The notes beneath the pieces are model-generated. The model was not told the origin of the DNA, did no database searches, and saw nothing but the letters and a program-made list of their open reading frames with translations. A DNA stretch of 46,359 bases from a virus: IMG/VR virus record IMGVR_UViG_3300045999_002334, positions 1-46,359 of that record; one strand, 5' to 3'. Positions within the stretch are counted from its first letter, which is position 1, and every line of letters starts with the position of its first letter. This document shows positions 8,010 to 16,322 of the stretch, piece after piece. A program made the translations under genes and the position numbers.

Positions 8010-9073
8010 CAGTCAGAATAAATGCCAGCTCTGCGGGGCTAACCGAAACAGTTGATACCACTGGAATCCTCGAATTTCAGACTGCAAACACGTCTGCTCT
8101 TGTAATTGGCACAAATCAAAACGCCAATTTTACTAGCACTGGCGCCATTATTCTGCCAAACGGAACCACAAATAACAGACCAACCGGCGTAAATGGAATG
8201 ATTCGCTACAACACAGATAGTCCAGGATCAATAGAAGGATATGTTGGCGGTAACTGGGTAACGATTAAGTCTGGCTCATACACTGTTGATTATTTAGTTG
8301 TGGCTGGCGGTGGCGGTGGTGGCGCAAATCACGGCGGTGGTGGAGGTGCTGGTGGTTATATAGCAATTGATGCTTATACAGTAACACCAGGAACTGGGTA
8401 TACCGTTACCATTGGTGCTGGTGGCTCTGGTGGAGTTACCTCATTAAGAGGCGCTATTGGCTCTAATTCTTCCGCACTTTCACAAACTTCAATTGGCGGC
8501 GGAGGTGGCGGAAGCAGGGCGAATAGTGGAATTGAGTCTGGTACAAACGGAGGTTCGGGTGGTGCTGGTCCTGGAACATTCCCTGGAACTGCTGGTACAG
8601 GAACTGCAGGTCAAGGAAATAACGGAGGTGGTGGCTCTGGTAACAGTCCTGATGGGCCGGGTAATGGCGGTGGTGGTGGAGGTGCTAACGCAGCAGGACA
8701 AGCTGGTACAGGAACAACATCAGGATCAGGTGCTTCTGGAAACGGTGGTAACGGAACTGCATGGCTAAACGGAACTACTTATGCTGGTGGCGGGTCTGGT
8801 GGTCGTTGGAGTTCAGGAACAACTGGAACAGGCGGTACTGGCGGTGGCGGTAATGGCGGAAATAACGATACCGTTGTTGGTGGAAATGGAACTACAAATC
8901 TTGGCGGCGGTGCTGGTGGCGGTGGTGGAGGTGGAGCTAACGGTGGAAACGGTGGTTCTGGAGTTGTAATTGTTCGTTACTCTGGCTCTCAAAAAGGAAC
9001 TGGCGGCACAGTTACTTCTTCAGGTGGATTTACTTACCATACCTTTACGTCTAGTGGTACTTACACAGCCTAA
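8006..9073 (+). CDS. Poly-glycine tail fibre / adhesin, paralogue 3
   Basis: A 355-residue protein. The ATG at 8006 is chosen because it overlaps the previous stop as ATGA; an upstream in-frame TTG at 7991 is less likely. Residues 50-87 hold the array motif (LPNGTTNNRP, GMIRYNTDSP, GGNWVTI). The Gly-rich domain starts at DYLVVAGGGGGGANHGGGG (about 95) and reaches about 315, closing with GSGVVIVRYSGSQKG and HTFTSSGTYTA. The end differs from paralogues 1 and 2 and resembles the gene at 10472, so the array holds two subtypes. Confidence 0.75.
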   Translation: MTVRINASSAGLTETVDTTGILEFQTANTSALVIGTNQNANFTSTGAIILPNGTTNNRPTGVNGMIRYNTDSPGSIEGYVGGNWVTIKSGSYTVDYLVVAGGGGGGANHGGGGGAGGYIAIDAYTVTPGTGYTVTIGAGGSGGVTSLRGAIGSNSSALSQTSIGGGGGGSRANSGIESGTNGGSGGAGPGTFPGTAGTGTAGQGNNGGGGSGNSPDGPGNGGGGGGANAAGQAGTGTTSGSGASGNGGNGTAWLNGTTYAGGGSGGRWSSGTTGTGGTGGGGNGGNNDTVVGGNGTTNLGGGAGGGGGGGANGGNGGSGVVIVRYSGSQKGTGGTVTSSGGFTYHTFTSSGTYTA

Positions 9074-9075
9074 TC

Positions 9076-9771
9076 ATGCTAGGTTTTACACCATTTGCAT
9101 CCGCCCCGTTTTCTGACTTAGGTTCAGCAAATGCCGAGGTATTTGTAACTGGCGTAACTGGGGTAGGGCAGACTGGTGTTTTAGACGCAACTGGTACCGC
9201 CAATGTATTCTTAACAGGCGTTCAAGCCGTAGGTCAGGTAGGTACGGTAGAGGCTCAAGCAGATGCCAACGTATTCTTAACAGGTGTTCAGGCGGTAGGG
9301 CAGCTTGGAACGGCTACTGTAACTGCTGATGCCAACATATTCCTAACCGGTGTAACAGCCATCGGGCAGGTCGGAACTGTAGACGTATCAGCCAACGCAA
9401 ACGTTTACCTAGAAGGGGTTACAGGATATACTCAGCTAGGTACGGCCAATGCTACAGGTGGTGCAAATGTAGATCTTATTGGCGTTCAGGCAGTCGGACA
9501 AGTTGGTACTGTAGGCATTGAAGTTGTAACCCAAGTCTTTGTAACAGGTGTTACGGCAGTCGGTCAGGTAGGTACAGTAACAGTAACAGCAAACGCAAAC
9601 GTATTTTTGGTTGGCGTACAGGCAGTAGGAATAGTAGGGCAGGTGCTTGTTTGGGGTCAAATACCAGACAATCAGACACCAAATTGGACAAATATTGACG
9701 ATGACGGTAGCTCTGGATGGACGCAAGTCGTTGATAATGCAGCAGAAAATTGGGACTTAATAGCGGCTTAA
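9076..9771 (+). CDS. Structural protein with eight 22-residue repeats
   Basis: A 231-residue protein. After a 21-residue lead (MLGFTPFASAPFSDLGSANA...) residues 22-197 are eight tandem 22-residue units with consensus VFLTGVQAVGQVGTV plus a variable seven-residue tail ending in AN. The C-terminal 34 residues contain two Trp-rich motifs (NWTNIDDDGSSGWTQV and ENWDLIAA). Regular Val/Gly alternation suggests a beta-solenoid or fibrous shaft. It lies among fibre genes and is probably a virion fibre component. Confidence 0.7.
   Translation: MLGFTPFASAPFSDLGSANAEVFVTGVTGVGQTGVLDATGTANVFLTGVQAVGQVGTVEAQADANVFLTGVQAVGQLGTATVTADANIFLTGVTAIGQVGTVDVSANANVYLEGVTGYTQLGTANATGGANVDLIGVQAVGQVGTVGIEVVTQVFVTGVTAVGQVGTVTVTANANVFLVGVQAVGIVGQVLVWGQIPDNQTPNWTNIDDDGSSGWTQVVDNAAENWDLIAA
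9139..9666 (+). repeat. Eight tandem 66-bp coding repeats
   Basis: Eight consecutive 66-bp units (22 codons) in frame with the gene at 9076. Units 2 and 3 are closest in protein sequence. Unit 5 (VYLEGVTGYTQLGT) and unit 6 are more divergent, and unit 8 decays into VGQVLVWG. The period is exact with no insertions, so copy number could change by in-frame recombination. Confidence 0.85.
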
Positions 9772-9772
9772 T

Positions 9773-10462
9773 ATGGCAAGTACATACTCTTCCTCGCTTA
9801 GAATACAGCTGATTGAAACAGGCACCGAAGATCAGGCTTGGGGTCAACCGCTTGATAACAATCTAGGCACCGTTATTGAGCAGGCGATTGTTGGGTCAAA
9901 CACCATTAGCCTGACAAACCTCACATCTTTAACTCTTTCTACTGCTAACGCTGCGGTAGACCAAGCCCGTAATGCCGTATTAGTGTTTGATGGCGCTCTT
10001 ACCGCAAACTGCAACGTTATAGCTCCTAGTGTTAAAAAAGTATACGTAGTCAGTAACAAGACTTCTGGCGGATATTTTGTCAATATCAAGACTTCAGGCG
10101 GTAATGCCGTTAACGTAATTAATGGCACAAATCAACTTGTTTATTGTGACGGTACAGACTTTAAGACCGCAGTCAATATCAACGTTATTATTGGTAATTT
10201 AAGTGTTTCTGGAAATGTAACTGCTAATGGATCTGTAACTGTTGGGTCGGGAAGTAATACTTTTAGTACTGTAAGTAGCAATTTAACTTTTACATCAACT
10301 TCAAACGTGGTTAGTTTTGGGTCAAATGTAGGCGGTTTGATTCCACCAAGAGGTACAAATGCACAACGACCAACTGCAGTAGCAGGTATGCAGCGCTGGA
10401 ACACAGACATTAATGCTTTGGAGATCTACAATGGGTCTGCTTGGCAAAAAATAACTCCATAG
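9773..10462 (+). CDS. Fibre protein with conserved N-terminal attachment domain, short form
   Basis: A 229-residue protein. Residues 1-135 form a conserved domain starting MASTYSSSLRIQLIETGTED, with AWGQPLDNNLGTVIEQAI, an ARNAVLVFDGAL stretch and a YCDGTDFKTAV stretch. The following gene shares this domain closely, and it is common at the start of aquatic phage fibres. A Val/Ser/Asn beta region follows, then the array motif (about 190-228: IPPRGTNAQRP, GMQRWNTDIN, SAWQKI). It ends there without a Gly-rich domain, so it is the short counterpart of the gene at 10472. Confidence 0.75.
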   Translation: MASTYSSSLRIQLIETGTEDQAWGQPLDNNLGTVIEQAIVGSNTISLTNLTSLTLSTANAAVDQARNAVLVFDGALTANCNVIAPSVKKVYVVSNKTSGGYFVNIKTSGGNAVNVINGTNQLVYCDGTDFKTAVNINVIIGNLSVSGNVTANGSVTVGSGSNTFSTVSSNLTFTSTSNVVSFGSNVGGLIPPRGTNAQRPTAVAGMQRWNTDINALEIYNGSAWQKITP

Positions 10463-10471
10463 GAATTAATC

Positions 10472-11926
10472 ATGCCATCAACTTACTCCCCCTCGTTAAA
10501 AATAGAACTAATTGGTAACGGCGAACAGTCTGGTACTTGGGGTCAAACTACAAACAACAATATGGGTACGCTTATTGAGCAATCCATTGCTGGCGTTGAA
10601 TCAATTACCTTAACTGGCAATAAAACACTTACTAGTTTTAACGGTTTATCAGACGAAGCGCGTAATGCAGTACTGGTATTTAATGGTTCACTTGCTGCTC
10701 CAGCAAATGTTATTGCTCCATCCGTACAAAAAACATATGTTATTACTAACAATGCTGGCGCTAACGTTACAGTAAAAACTGCTAGCGGTAATGGAGTAGT
10801 TATTGGTAACGGACTTAGTTCTTTAATTTACTGTGATGGCACTGACTTTTATACTGCAGTTAACGTCAATAACGTTATTGGTAACTTATCGGTATCAGGA
10901 AATGTAGCTGTATCTGGTGGTGTAATTGGTGTTGGAAATAGTAATGTTTCTACTACATCAGGAAATTTAACCCTAACTTCCAACTCTAGCATTATTGATA
11001 TGTCTACTAATACTGGTGCGTTTATTCCTCCTACAGGAACAACTGGAGAAAGACCATCAAATTTAGCATTAGGGATGTCACGTTGGAATACCAGCATCGG
11101 CGCTTATGAGGTTTGGACTGGAACCGCATGGCAGATTGTTGCGTCTAGCACATATAACGTCAGCGCATTAGTAGTTGCTGGTGGTGGTGGCGGAGCATCG
11201 GGTGGCGGTGGCGCTGGTGGTTTAATTTCAACAGCTAGTTTTGTTGTTACACCAACAACCGCATATACCGTAACAGTTGGAACGGGCGGCGCTCAAAATA
11301 CAAGCGGTTCAAATAGTTCCGCTTTAGGTTTTAATGCTATTGGTGGCGGCGCAGGCGGTGGTCAAAATACGGCAGGTGCTAATGGTGGTTCAGGCGGCGG
11401 TGCTGGTTGGGGGGTAACTACTTCAGGTGGTACTGGTACTGGTGGTCAAGGCAATAATGGTGGTCAAGGTTCGGGGGGCAATGGATTTGCTGCTGTTCCT
11501 GGTGGAGGTGGAGGCGGAGCTAGTGGTAGCGGTGCTAATGCGTCCGCAGATAATGCTGGTAATGGTGGAGCTGGTACTGCAAGTTCTATAACAGGAACGT
11601 CCATAACTTATGCTGGTGGCGGTGGTGGCGGGAACTACACAGGTCCAGGTGGTGGTGGTGTAGGTAGTGGAGGTGCTGGTGGTGGTGGAAACGGTGGGAA
11701 TTTACTAGGTGTAAATGGGATTGCAAACACAGGCGGTGGTGGCGGTGGCTCAAATCGTGATGGTGGCGCTGGTGGTGTTGGTGGTTCTGGTGGCTCTGGA
11801 GTTGTAATTATTTCGTATGCGAACCCAACGCAACGTGCAAGCGGCGGCTCAGTTACAAACTACACCCTTGGTGGAATAGTTTATTGGGTCCATACATTTA
11901 ACACTTCGGGAACATTCACAGCATGA
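10472..11926 (+). CDS. Fibre protein with attachment domain and poly-glycine adhesin domain, paralogue 4
   Basis: A 484-residue protein combining all the array modules. Residues 1-133 are the attachment domain (SLKIELIGNGEQSGTWGQ, NNMGTLIEQSI, DEARNAVLVFNG, IYCDGTDFYTAV). About 185-226 is the array motif (IPPTGTTGERP, GMSRWNTSIG, TAWQIV). About 230-445 is the Gly-rich domain (starting ALVVAGGGGGASGGGGAGG), and the tail is SGVVIISYANPTQRASGG to HTFNTSGTFTA. Having both anchor and adhesin parts, it is the best candidate for a complete receptor-binding fibre. Its stop overlaps the next ATG. Confidence 0.8.
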   Translation: MPSTYSPSLKIELIGNGEQSGTWGQTTNNNMGTLIEQSIAGVESITLTGNKTLTSFNGLSDEARNAVLVFNGSLAAPANVIAPSVQKTYVITNNAGANVTVKTASGNGVVIGNGLSSLIYCDGTDFYTAVNVNNVIGNLSVSGNVAVSGGVIGVGNSNVSTTSGNLTLTSNSSIIDMSTNTGAFIPPTGTTGERPSNLALGMSRWNTSIGAYEVWTGTAWQIVASSTYNVSALVVAGGGGGASGGGGAGGLISTASFVVTPTTAYTVTVGTGGAQNTSGSNSSALGFNAIGGGAGGGQNTAGANGGSGGGAGWGVTTSGGTGTGGQGNNGGQGSGGNGFAAVPGGGGGGASGSGANASADNAGNGGAGTASSITGTSITYAGGGGGGNYTGPGGGGVGSGGAGGGGNGGNLLGVNGIANTGGGGGGSNRDGGAGGVGGSGGSGVVIISYANPTQRASGGSVTNYTLGGIVYWVHTFNTSGTFTA

Positions 11927-12120
11927 TTATTCAAAAACAAGCTATTGGCGATGATTGCGCAACCAAAATAGAGATTCTGTGTCCTAACTGCGGTCGGGAC
12001 GTAGATGAAACGGAATTAGCTGTACAAAAATGCAATGACTGCGGGTACGATTTATCGCAGCCAAAGCAAAGTGTTGAAGTTCACGCAACCTCAGTACCAA
12101 CGGTTGCAATTACGTTTTAA
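11923..12120 (+). CDS. Small zinc-ribbon protein
   Basis: A 65-residue protein with a clear four-cysteine ribbon: C20-P-N-C23-G and C37-N-D-C40-G. These are rubredoxin-type knuckles joined by an acidic stretch (RDVDETELAVQ). A short Thr/Val/Ser tail follows. It starts in an ATGA overlap with the poly-glycine fibre gene and is followed by the lysis cassette. Zinc binding is well supported by the knuckles; role and partner are unknown. Coupling to the fibre gene suggests a fibre accessory role, but that is only positional. Confidence 0.7.
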   Translation: MIIQKQAIGDDCATKIEILCPNCGRDVDETELAVQKCNDCGYDLSQPKQSVEVHATSVPTVAITF

Positions 12121-12128
12121 GGAATAAC

Positions 12129-12494
12129 ATGGAAAACAAAGAAACTTACTTAGAATCTGCCAAAGAAGTTGCTGGCAAAGCAATTGGCAAACACGGCTTA
12201 ATCTATATCACCATTATCGTAATTGTTGGCGTAGGCGCTTCAATTATCCTAGAAGAATCTAAGATGGCTGCGGTTATGGGGCTATTAGGTGCGTCATTGA
12301 CTGCCCTGATCTCAATGCTAAATAACGTTGCTGGTGCTACTCCTAAGCAGGACAAGCCTGAGTTTGAGATTATGAAAGAACTTATCCATCGTTTAGATGG
12401 CATGGCCGACCGTGACCCAATGTCCGTTCAGGTTGAAGGCGATAAAGTTACCGTTCGTAAAGGCGACAACGAAACCTCGGTAGGGAGAAAATAA
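12129..12494 (+). CDS. Two-span membrane protein, holin-like
   Basis: A 121-residue protein with two predicted membrane helices: about 24-41 (LIYITIIVIVGVGASII) and about 47-64 (AAVMGLLGASLTALISML), separated by a short acidic turn (EESK). A soluble, charged C-terminal tail of about 55 residues follows. This is the outline of a class II holin or antiholin. It lies directly upstream of the 3TM-type holin and endolysin genes and shares its last base region with the next ATG (TAATG). A role in the lysis cassette is probable, but holin versus regulator cannot be separated from sequence. Confidence 0.65.
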   Translation: MENKETYLESAKEVAGKAIGKHGLIYITIIVIVGVGASIILEESKMAAVMGLLGASLTALISMLNNVAGATPKQDKPEFEIMKELIHRLDGMADRDPMSVQVEGDKVTVRKGDNETSVGRK

Positions 12495-12925
12495 TGTTTC
12501 CAATCGGCGCAATACTAGATGTAGGGATGAAGCTAGTTGACAAGTTCTTCCCAGATCCAGAGCAAAAGGCAAAAGCCCAAGTAGAGCTACTAAAGATGCA
12601 GCAAGACGGTGAGCTGGCTAAGATGCAGGCGGACATGGCAGAGAACAAGGAGTTAACCGCTCGCCTTCAAGCCGACATGAGCAGTGACAGCTGGTTGTCC
12701 AAGAACATCCGCCCAATGACGCTGATCTTTATTTTGTGTGCTTACTTCCTGTTTGCCATGATGAGTGCCTTTGGTAACAACGCCAACGAGAAGTATGTTG
12801 AGCTGCTTGGGCAATGGGGCATGTTAATTATGTCGTTTTACTTTGGTGGCCGCACCCTTGAGAAGATCATGGATATGAAGGCTAAAGAAAAAGTAGCTGA
12901 GGCAGAAGCAAAAGATGCAAAGTAA
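12494..12925 (+). CDS. Holin of the 3TM / GTA-holin family
   Basis: A 143-residue protein. An N-terminal hydrophobic stretch (MFPIGAILDVGMKLVDKFFP) precedes a charged coiled coil (about 22-62, EQKAKAQVELLKMQQDGELA). The family-typical WLSKNIRPMTLIFI entry follows, leading to a membrane helix at about 74-93 and a second at 104-119 (LLGQWGMLIMSFYFGG). The C-terminal helix is highly charged. This matches the 3TM holin family known from gene transfer agents and many phages. The protein would form inner-membrane lesions that release the endolysin. It overlaps the endolysin gene by 11 bases. Confidence 0.8.
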   Translation: MFPIGAILDVGMKLVDKFFPDPEQKAKAQVELLKMQQDGELAKMQADMAENKELTARLQADMSSDSWLSKNIRPMTLIFILCAYFLFAMMSAFGNNANEKYVELLGQWGMLIMSFYFGGRTLEKIMDMKAKEKVAEAEAKDAK

Positions 12926-13436
12926 TTTTGAAACTTGCTTGACACTGCTGCTTGCCCATGAGGGCGGCTTTGTAAACCATCCTCAAGACCCAGGCGGCAT
13001 GACCAACCTTGGTGTAACTAAGCGGGTTTGGGAAGAATGGACGGGGCATGAAGTTGACGAAAAGCAGATGCGCGCCCTAACGCCTGAACTAGTAGCGCCA
13101 CTTTATAAAAGGAAATACTGGGATGCTGTACGTGCTGATGATGGTCTTGTGGATGGTGTTGATTATTGCGTTTTTGACGTTGCTGTTAACTCAGGCCCCG
13201 GAAGAGCCATTAAGTTTCTGCAGTCGTGTGTTGGCGTTACTGCTGATGGCGGTTTTGGCCCTGCTACTATGGCTGCCGTAGCAAAAGCACAGGAAGACCC
13301 AGCTAGATTAATAGAGATGTATTGCGCTCGGCGGCTAGAGTTCTTACAATCACTAAAGACCTTCGAAACGTTCGGCAAAGGCTGGTCCAGACGCGTTCAA
13401 GAAGTTAAAGACAAAGCACTCAAGATGTTAGGGTAA
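12915..13436 (+). CDS. Endolysin, GH108 family muramidase
   Basis: A 173-residue lysozyme-like enzyme cleaving the peptidoglycan glycan backbone. The GH108 signature is present: H15-E16-G17-G18-F, with catalytic Glu16, followed by PQDPGGMTNLGVT (about 23-35). The central YKRKYWDAVRADD and the VDYCVFDVAVNSGPGRAI motif (about 83-100) are also family features. The C-terminal third (FLQSCVGVTADGGFGPAT) matches the peptidoglycan-binding part that follows GH108 domains. There is no signal peptide or SAR helix, so release should depend on the holin upstream. Confidence 0.9.
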   Translation: MQSNFETCLTLLLAHEGGFVNHPQDPGGMTNLGVTKRVWEEWTGHEVDEKQMRALTPELVAPLYKRKYWDAVRADDGLVDGVDYCVFDVAVNSGPGRAIKFLQSCVGVTADGGFGPATMAAVAKAQEDPARLIEMYCARRLEFLQSLKTFETFGKGWSRRVQEVKDKALKMLG

Positions 13437-13441
13437 ACCCG

Positions 13442-15601
13442 ATGCCATTACAGAAAATCGTTCTTCGCCCTGGATTAAACCGAGAAGGTACTAACTACGC
13501 CAATGAAGGCGGGTACTATGACGGCGATAAGATACGTTTTCGTTCTGGGTTCCCAGAAAAGATAGGTGGCTGGATTCGTTTTAGCGCTGGTAAGTTTTTG
13601 GGAGTTGCTAGGTCGTTATGGAACTGGGCTACCTTAAACGGTGCTAATTACCTAGGACTTGGAACCAATCTTAAGTATTACATTGAGTATTCTGGAGAGT
13701 ACTACGACATTACGCCGATTACTTCTACGGCAACTCTTAACAACGTTATTAGCACTGGATTTACTACTTTGGTGGCTAACCTAACCGCTAACGCTGATAC
13801 CTTTGCCTTAACGAACGGCACGTATTTTCCGCAGAATAGTGGCTTGGTAAAGATTAACAACGAGCAAATTTTTTATGCTACTTTAAATGCGAACGTAGCT
13901 ACTGGCTGTGTTCGTGGATATAACAACACCACTGCTGCAAGTCATTTGGCTAACGCTAACGTTGCCAGTGCTTATTTGTACGTAAATGATGCTGCGGCGT
14001 CTAATGCAGCTATTAACACCCAATTTGTTAGTTTTGCTAACAGCACAGCGGTAGATGGTTTTTCAGCAAACCTTATTAATCAAGAACATCAAGCATTTAA
14101 ATATACATCTGGCGGTTTCTTTTTCCTTGGATCTTCTCCAGATAACAGCCTTGCAAACGTAACCTTTGCCAATGCCTCAGTCATTAATGGTGGTGGTCCA
14201 ACAATTAACGTCAGTTATCAAACCGAACCTGGACTAGCCGTATACAGTATTGGTACTGGTTGGGGTGCTGGCCCATTTAACCGTGGCACATGGGGTTCTG
14301 CATTTACCAGCGGCGGTATTGGTCAACAGCTTCGTATTTGGACAAACGATAACTTTGGTCAAAATTTAGTTTACGCTCCTCGTGGTGGTGAGATTTATTA
14401 CTGGGAAGCAAATACTGGTTTAGCTGTAAGAGGTCAAAAGCTAGAAGACCTAGCAAACGTAGCGGTAGCGACTAGCGGACAGTGGGTTCCAAAAGCCACC
14501 AATGCCGTTATTTCCTCAGCAATTCAGCGTTTTGTAATTGCCTTTGGTTCTAATTCGTATGACCCCACAGACCCTGATACCCCGTTTGATCCAATGCTGG
14601 TGCGCTGGTCAGACCAAGAAAACCCATTTGCATGGGAGCCAGATGTAACCAATCAAGCTGGTGAGTTCCGCGTATCTAACGGTTCGTACTTAATGGATGC
14701 AGTAGCCACCCGTCAAGAGATTCTAGTTTGGACTGATTCTGCCCTGTATTCCATGCAGTACCTTGGACCACCCTATGTCTGGGGCTTCCAAATCTTGATG
14801 GACAACATCTCAATCATATCGCCTAACTGCGCAATTACGGTTAACAACGTGACGTACTGGATGGGCGCGGATAAGTTCTACATGTACTCTGGCCGAGTAG
14901 AAACACTACCTTGTGCATTGCGTCAATTTGTATTTGATGACATCAACAAAGACCAAGCCTGGCAAGTAACTTGCGGTGGTAATGAGGGGTACAACGAAGT
15001 ATGGTGGTTCTACTGCTCTCAAAACAGCGTAATTATTGACCGCTACATTGTTTATAACTACCTTGATCGGGTATGGTATTACGGCAACTTAAACCGCACC
15101 GCATGGCTTGATTCTGGTATTCGTCAAAACCCAATGGCTACTACTCGTATTGGTGTAGATGATGTTGGCAACCCAATAGGAACTGCCGTGTATCACGAGC
15201 TTGGCAACGATGACCAAACCACGGCGTCTACCCTACCAATTTCAGCCTATGTACAGTCTTCTGACTTTGATATTGGGGACGGACATAACTTTGGGTATAT
15301 CTGGCGCATGATCCCTGACGTAAACTTTAACGGCTCAAACGTCAATCAGCCAAGCGTAGTGATGGAATTACAACCCCGCCAGTTTGCAGGATCCGGCTAT
15401 GGCACCCCTTCTAACTCTACAACCACTAGCTTAAACAACTTTACAACGTTCCCACAGTACACAGTCCAGCAGTTTACAGAGCAGGTGTATACACGGGTTC
15501 GGGCACGGCAAATGGCTGTTCGGATAAGTTCAGATGGCTTGGGTGTAGCTTGGCAGCTAGGCGCTCCACGGATTGATATTAAGAATGACGGTCGCAGATA
15601 A
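13442..15601 (+). CDS. Tail nozzle / tubular B-like structural protein
   Basis: A 719-residue protein beginning MPLQKIVLRPGLNREGTNYA, then GGYYDGDKIRFRSGFPEKIG. This opening is typical of large beta-propeller-like tail proteins in short-tailed phages. It contains GVARSLWNWATLNGANYLGLG (about 53-73), a loop rich in Asn/Ala/Thr (about 95-190), and a conserved-looking core with VRWSDQENPFAWEP, ILVWTDSALYSMQYLG and YWMGADKFYMYSG (about 380-485). There is no catalytic motif. Size, composition and position after the lysis genes suggest the tail nozzle or a major tail-hub protein. The family call is moderate because no definitive motif exists. Confidence 0.6.
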   Translation: MPLQKIVLRPGLNREGTNYANEGGYYDGDKIRFRSGFPEKIGGWIRFSAGKFLGVARSLWNWATLNGANYLGLGTNLKYYIEYSGEYYDITPITSTATLNNVISTGFTTLVANLTANADTFALTNGTYFPQNSGLVKINNEQIFYATLNANVATGCVRGYNNTTAASHLANANVASAYLYVNDAAASNAAINTQFVSFANSTAVDGFSANLINQEHQAFKYTSGGFFFLGSSPDNSLANVTFANASVINGGGPTINVSYQTEPGLAVYSIGTGWGAGPFNRGTWGSAFTSGGIGQQLRIWTNDNFGQNLVYAPRGGEIYYWEANTGLAVRGQKLEDLANVAVATSGQWVPKATNAVISSAIQRFVIAFGSNSYDPTDPDTPFDPMLVRWSDQENPFAWEPDVTNQAGEFRVSNGSYLMDAVATRQEILVWTDSALYSMQYLGPPYVWGFQILMDNISIISPNCAITVNNVTYWMGADKFYMYSGRVETLPCALRQFVFDDINKDQAWQVTCGGNEGYNEVWWFYCSQNSVIIDRYIVYNYLDRVWYYGNLNRTAWLDSGIRQNPMATTRIGVDDVGNPIGTAVYHELGNDDQTTASTLPISAYVQSSDFDIGDGHNFGYIWRMIPDVNFNGSNVNQPSVVMELQPRQFAGSGYGTPSNSTTTSLNNFTTFPQYTVQQFTEQVYTRVRARQMAVRISSDGLGVAWQLGAPRIDIKNDGRR

Positions 15602-16288
15602 ATGGCTAATGCTATAAACCTTACTACTACAATAGTTCCGTCAAAGGCGCCTAACTTACCGATTGCGCCCGTAGACTACAGCCAGCAATATCAAGATCAA
15701 TTTAGTAACGTTCTCCGTTTATATTTTAATCAGATCGACAATGACTGGGCAGCGGTGCTTGGCCCTAACGGTGGTAAATACACACGGTTTCCCCATATAT
15801 CTGCGTACGATGCAACTAGCCAATATGCACTAGCCAACACAACAACCACGGTTCTATGGAGTGATTTAGTATCTGGATCAGGGTTTACCCTTAATGCAAA
15901 TAGTACTGCAACATGCGAAATAGCCGGTGTATATAAGATTGACTACAGCCTTCAGTTTGCTAATACCGACAACGCTATCCATGATGCTGATGTTTGGTTA
16001 AAAGTAAACGGAACTAACGTTCCAGATTCGGCCACTAGATTTACGCTTCAAGCTAGAAAAAGCGCCAGTTTATTTAATTACACTTGCGGCTACTCTCATG
16101 TCACTTTTGAAATAGCTGCTGGAGACGTAATTAGTTTAGTTTGGGCGTCAGATAAAGTCGCCACTGCTAATGCGTCATCGGATGGATTATTCATAGAAGC
16201 ACTCCCAGCCTCTGCAAGCCCGTATAGCCGCCCTGCAATTCCTTCTGCCATAGGCACAATAGCCTTTGTATCTGCGCCGACAACATGA
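15602..16288 (+). CDS. Virion protein with C1q/TNF-like jelly-roll domain
   Basis: A 228-residue protein directly adjoining the previous stop. The N-terminus contains VDYSQQYQDQFSNVLRLYFNQ (about 24-44), a helix often seen in phage virion proteins. Residues about 60-200 read as a jelly roll of the C1q/TNF type: CEIAGVYKIDYSLQFANTDN, then DADVWLKVNGTNVPDS, and HVTFEIAAGDVISLVWAS. Such domains trimerise and bind ligands. A spike or tail-tip role coupled to the nozzle gene is plausible but inferred. Confidence 0.65.
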   Translation: MANAINLTTTIVPSKAPNLPIAPVDYSQQYQDQFSNVLRLYFNQIDNDWAAVLGPNGGKYTRFPHISAYDATSQYALANTTTTVLWSDLVSGSGFTLNANSTATCEIAGVYKIDYSLQFANTDNAIHDADVWLKVNGTNVPDSATRFTLQARKSASLFNYTCGYSHVTFEIAAGDVISLVWASDKVATANASSDGLFIEALPASASPYSRPAIPSAIGTIAFVSAPTT

Positions 16289-16322
16289 TAAACTTCAACA
16301 TAATTAACCCCAAGGGGTCCGC

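Noticed and set aside
5940-8969. Several 60-100 codon ORFs on both strands within the poly-glycine genes.
   Set aside because: GGT/GGC repeats read in other frames give long open but low-complexity Val/Leu or His/Pro products; no start signals and they lie within well-supported genes.
9139-9666. CRISPR-like or direct-repeat origin (66-bp periodic repeats).
   Set aside because: The repeats are adjacent without spacers, stay in frame and keep protein but not DNA identity, so they are coding repeats.
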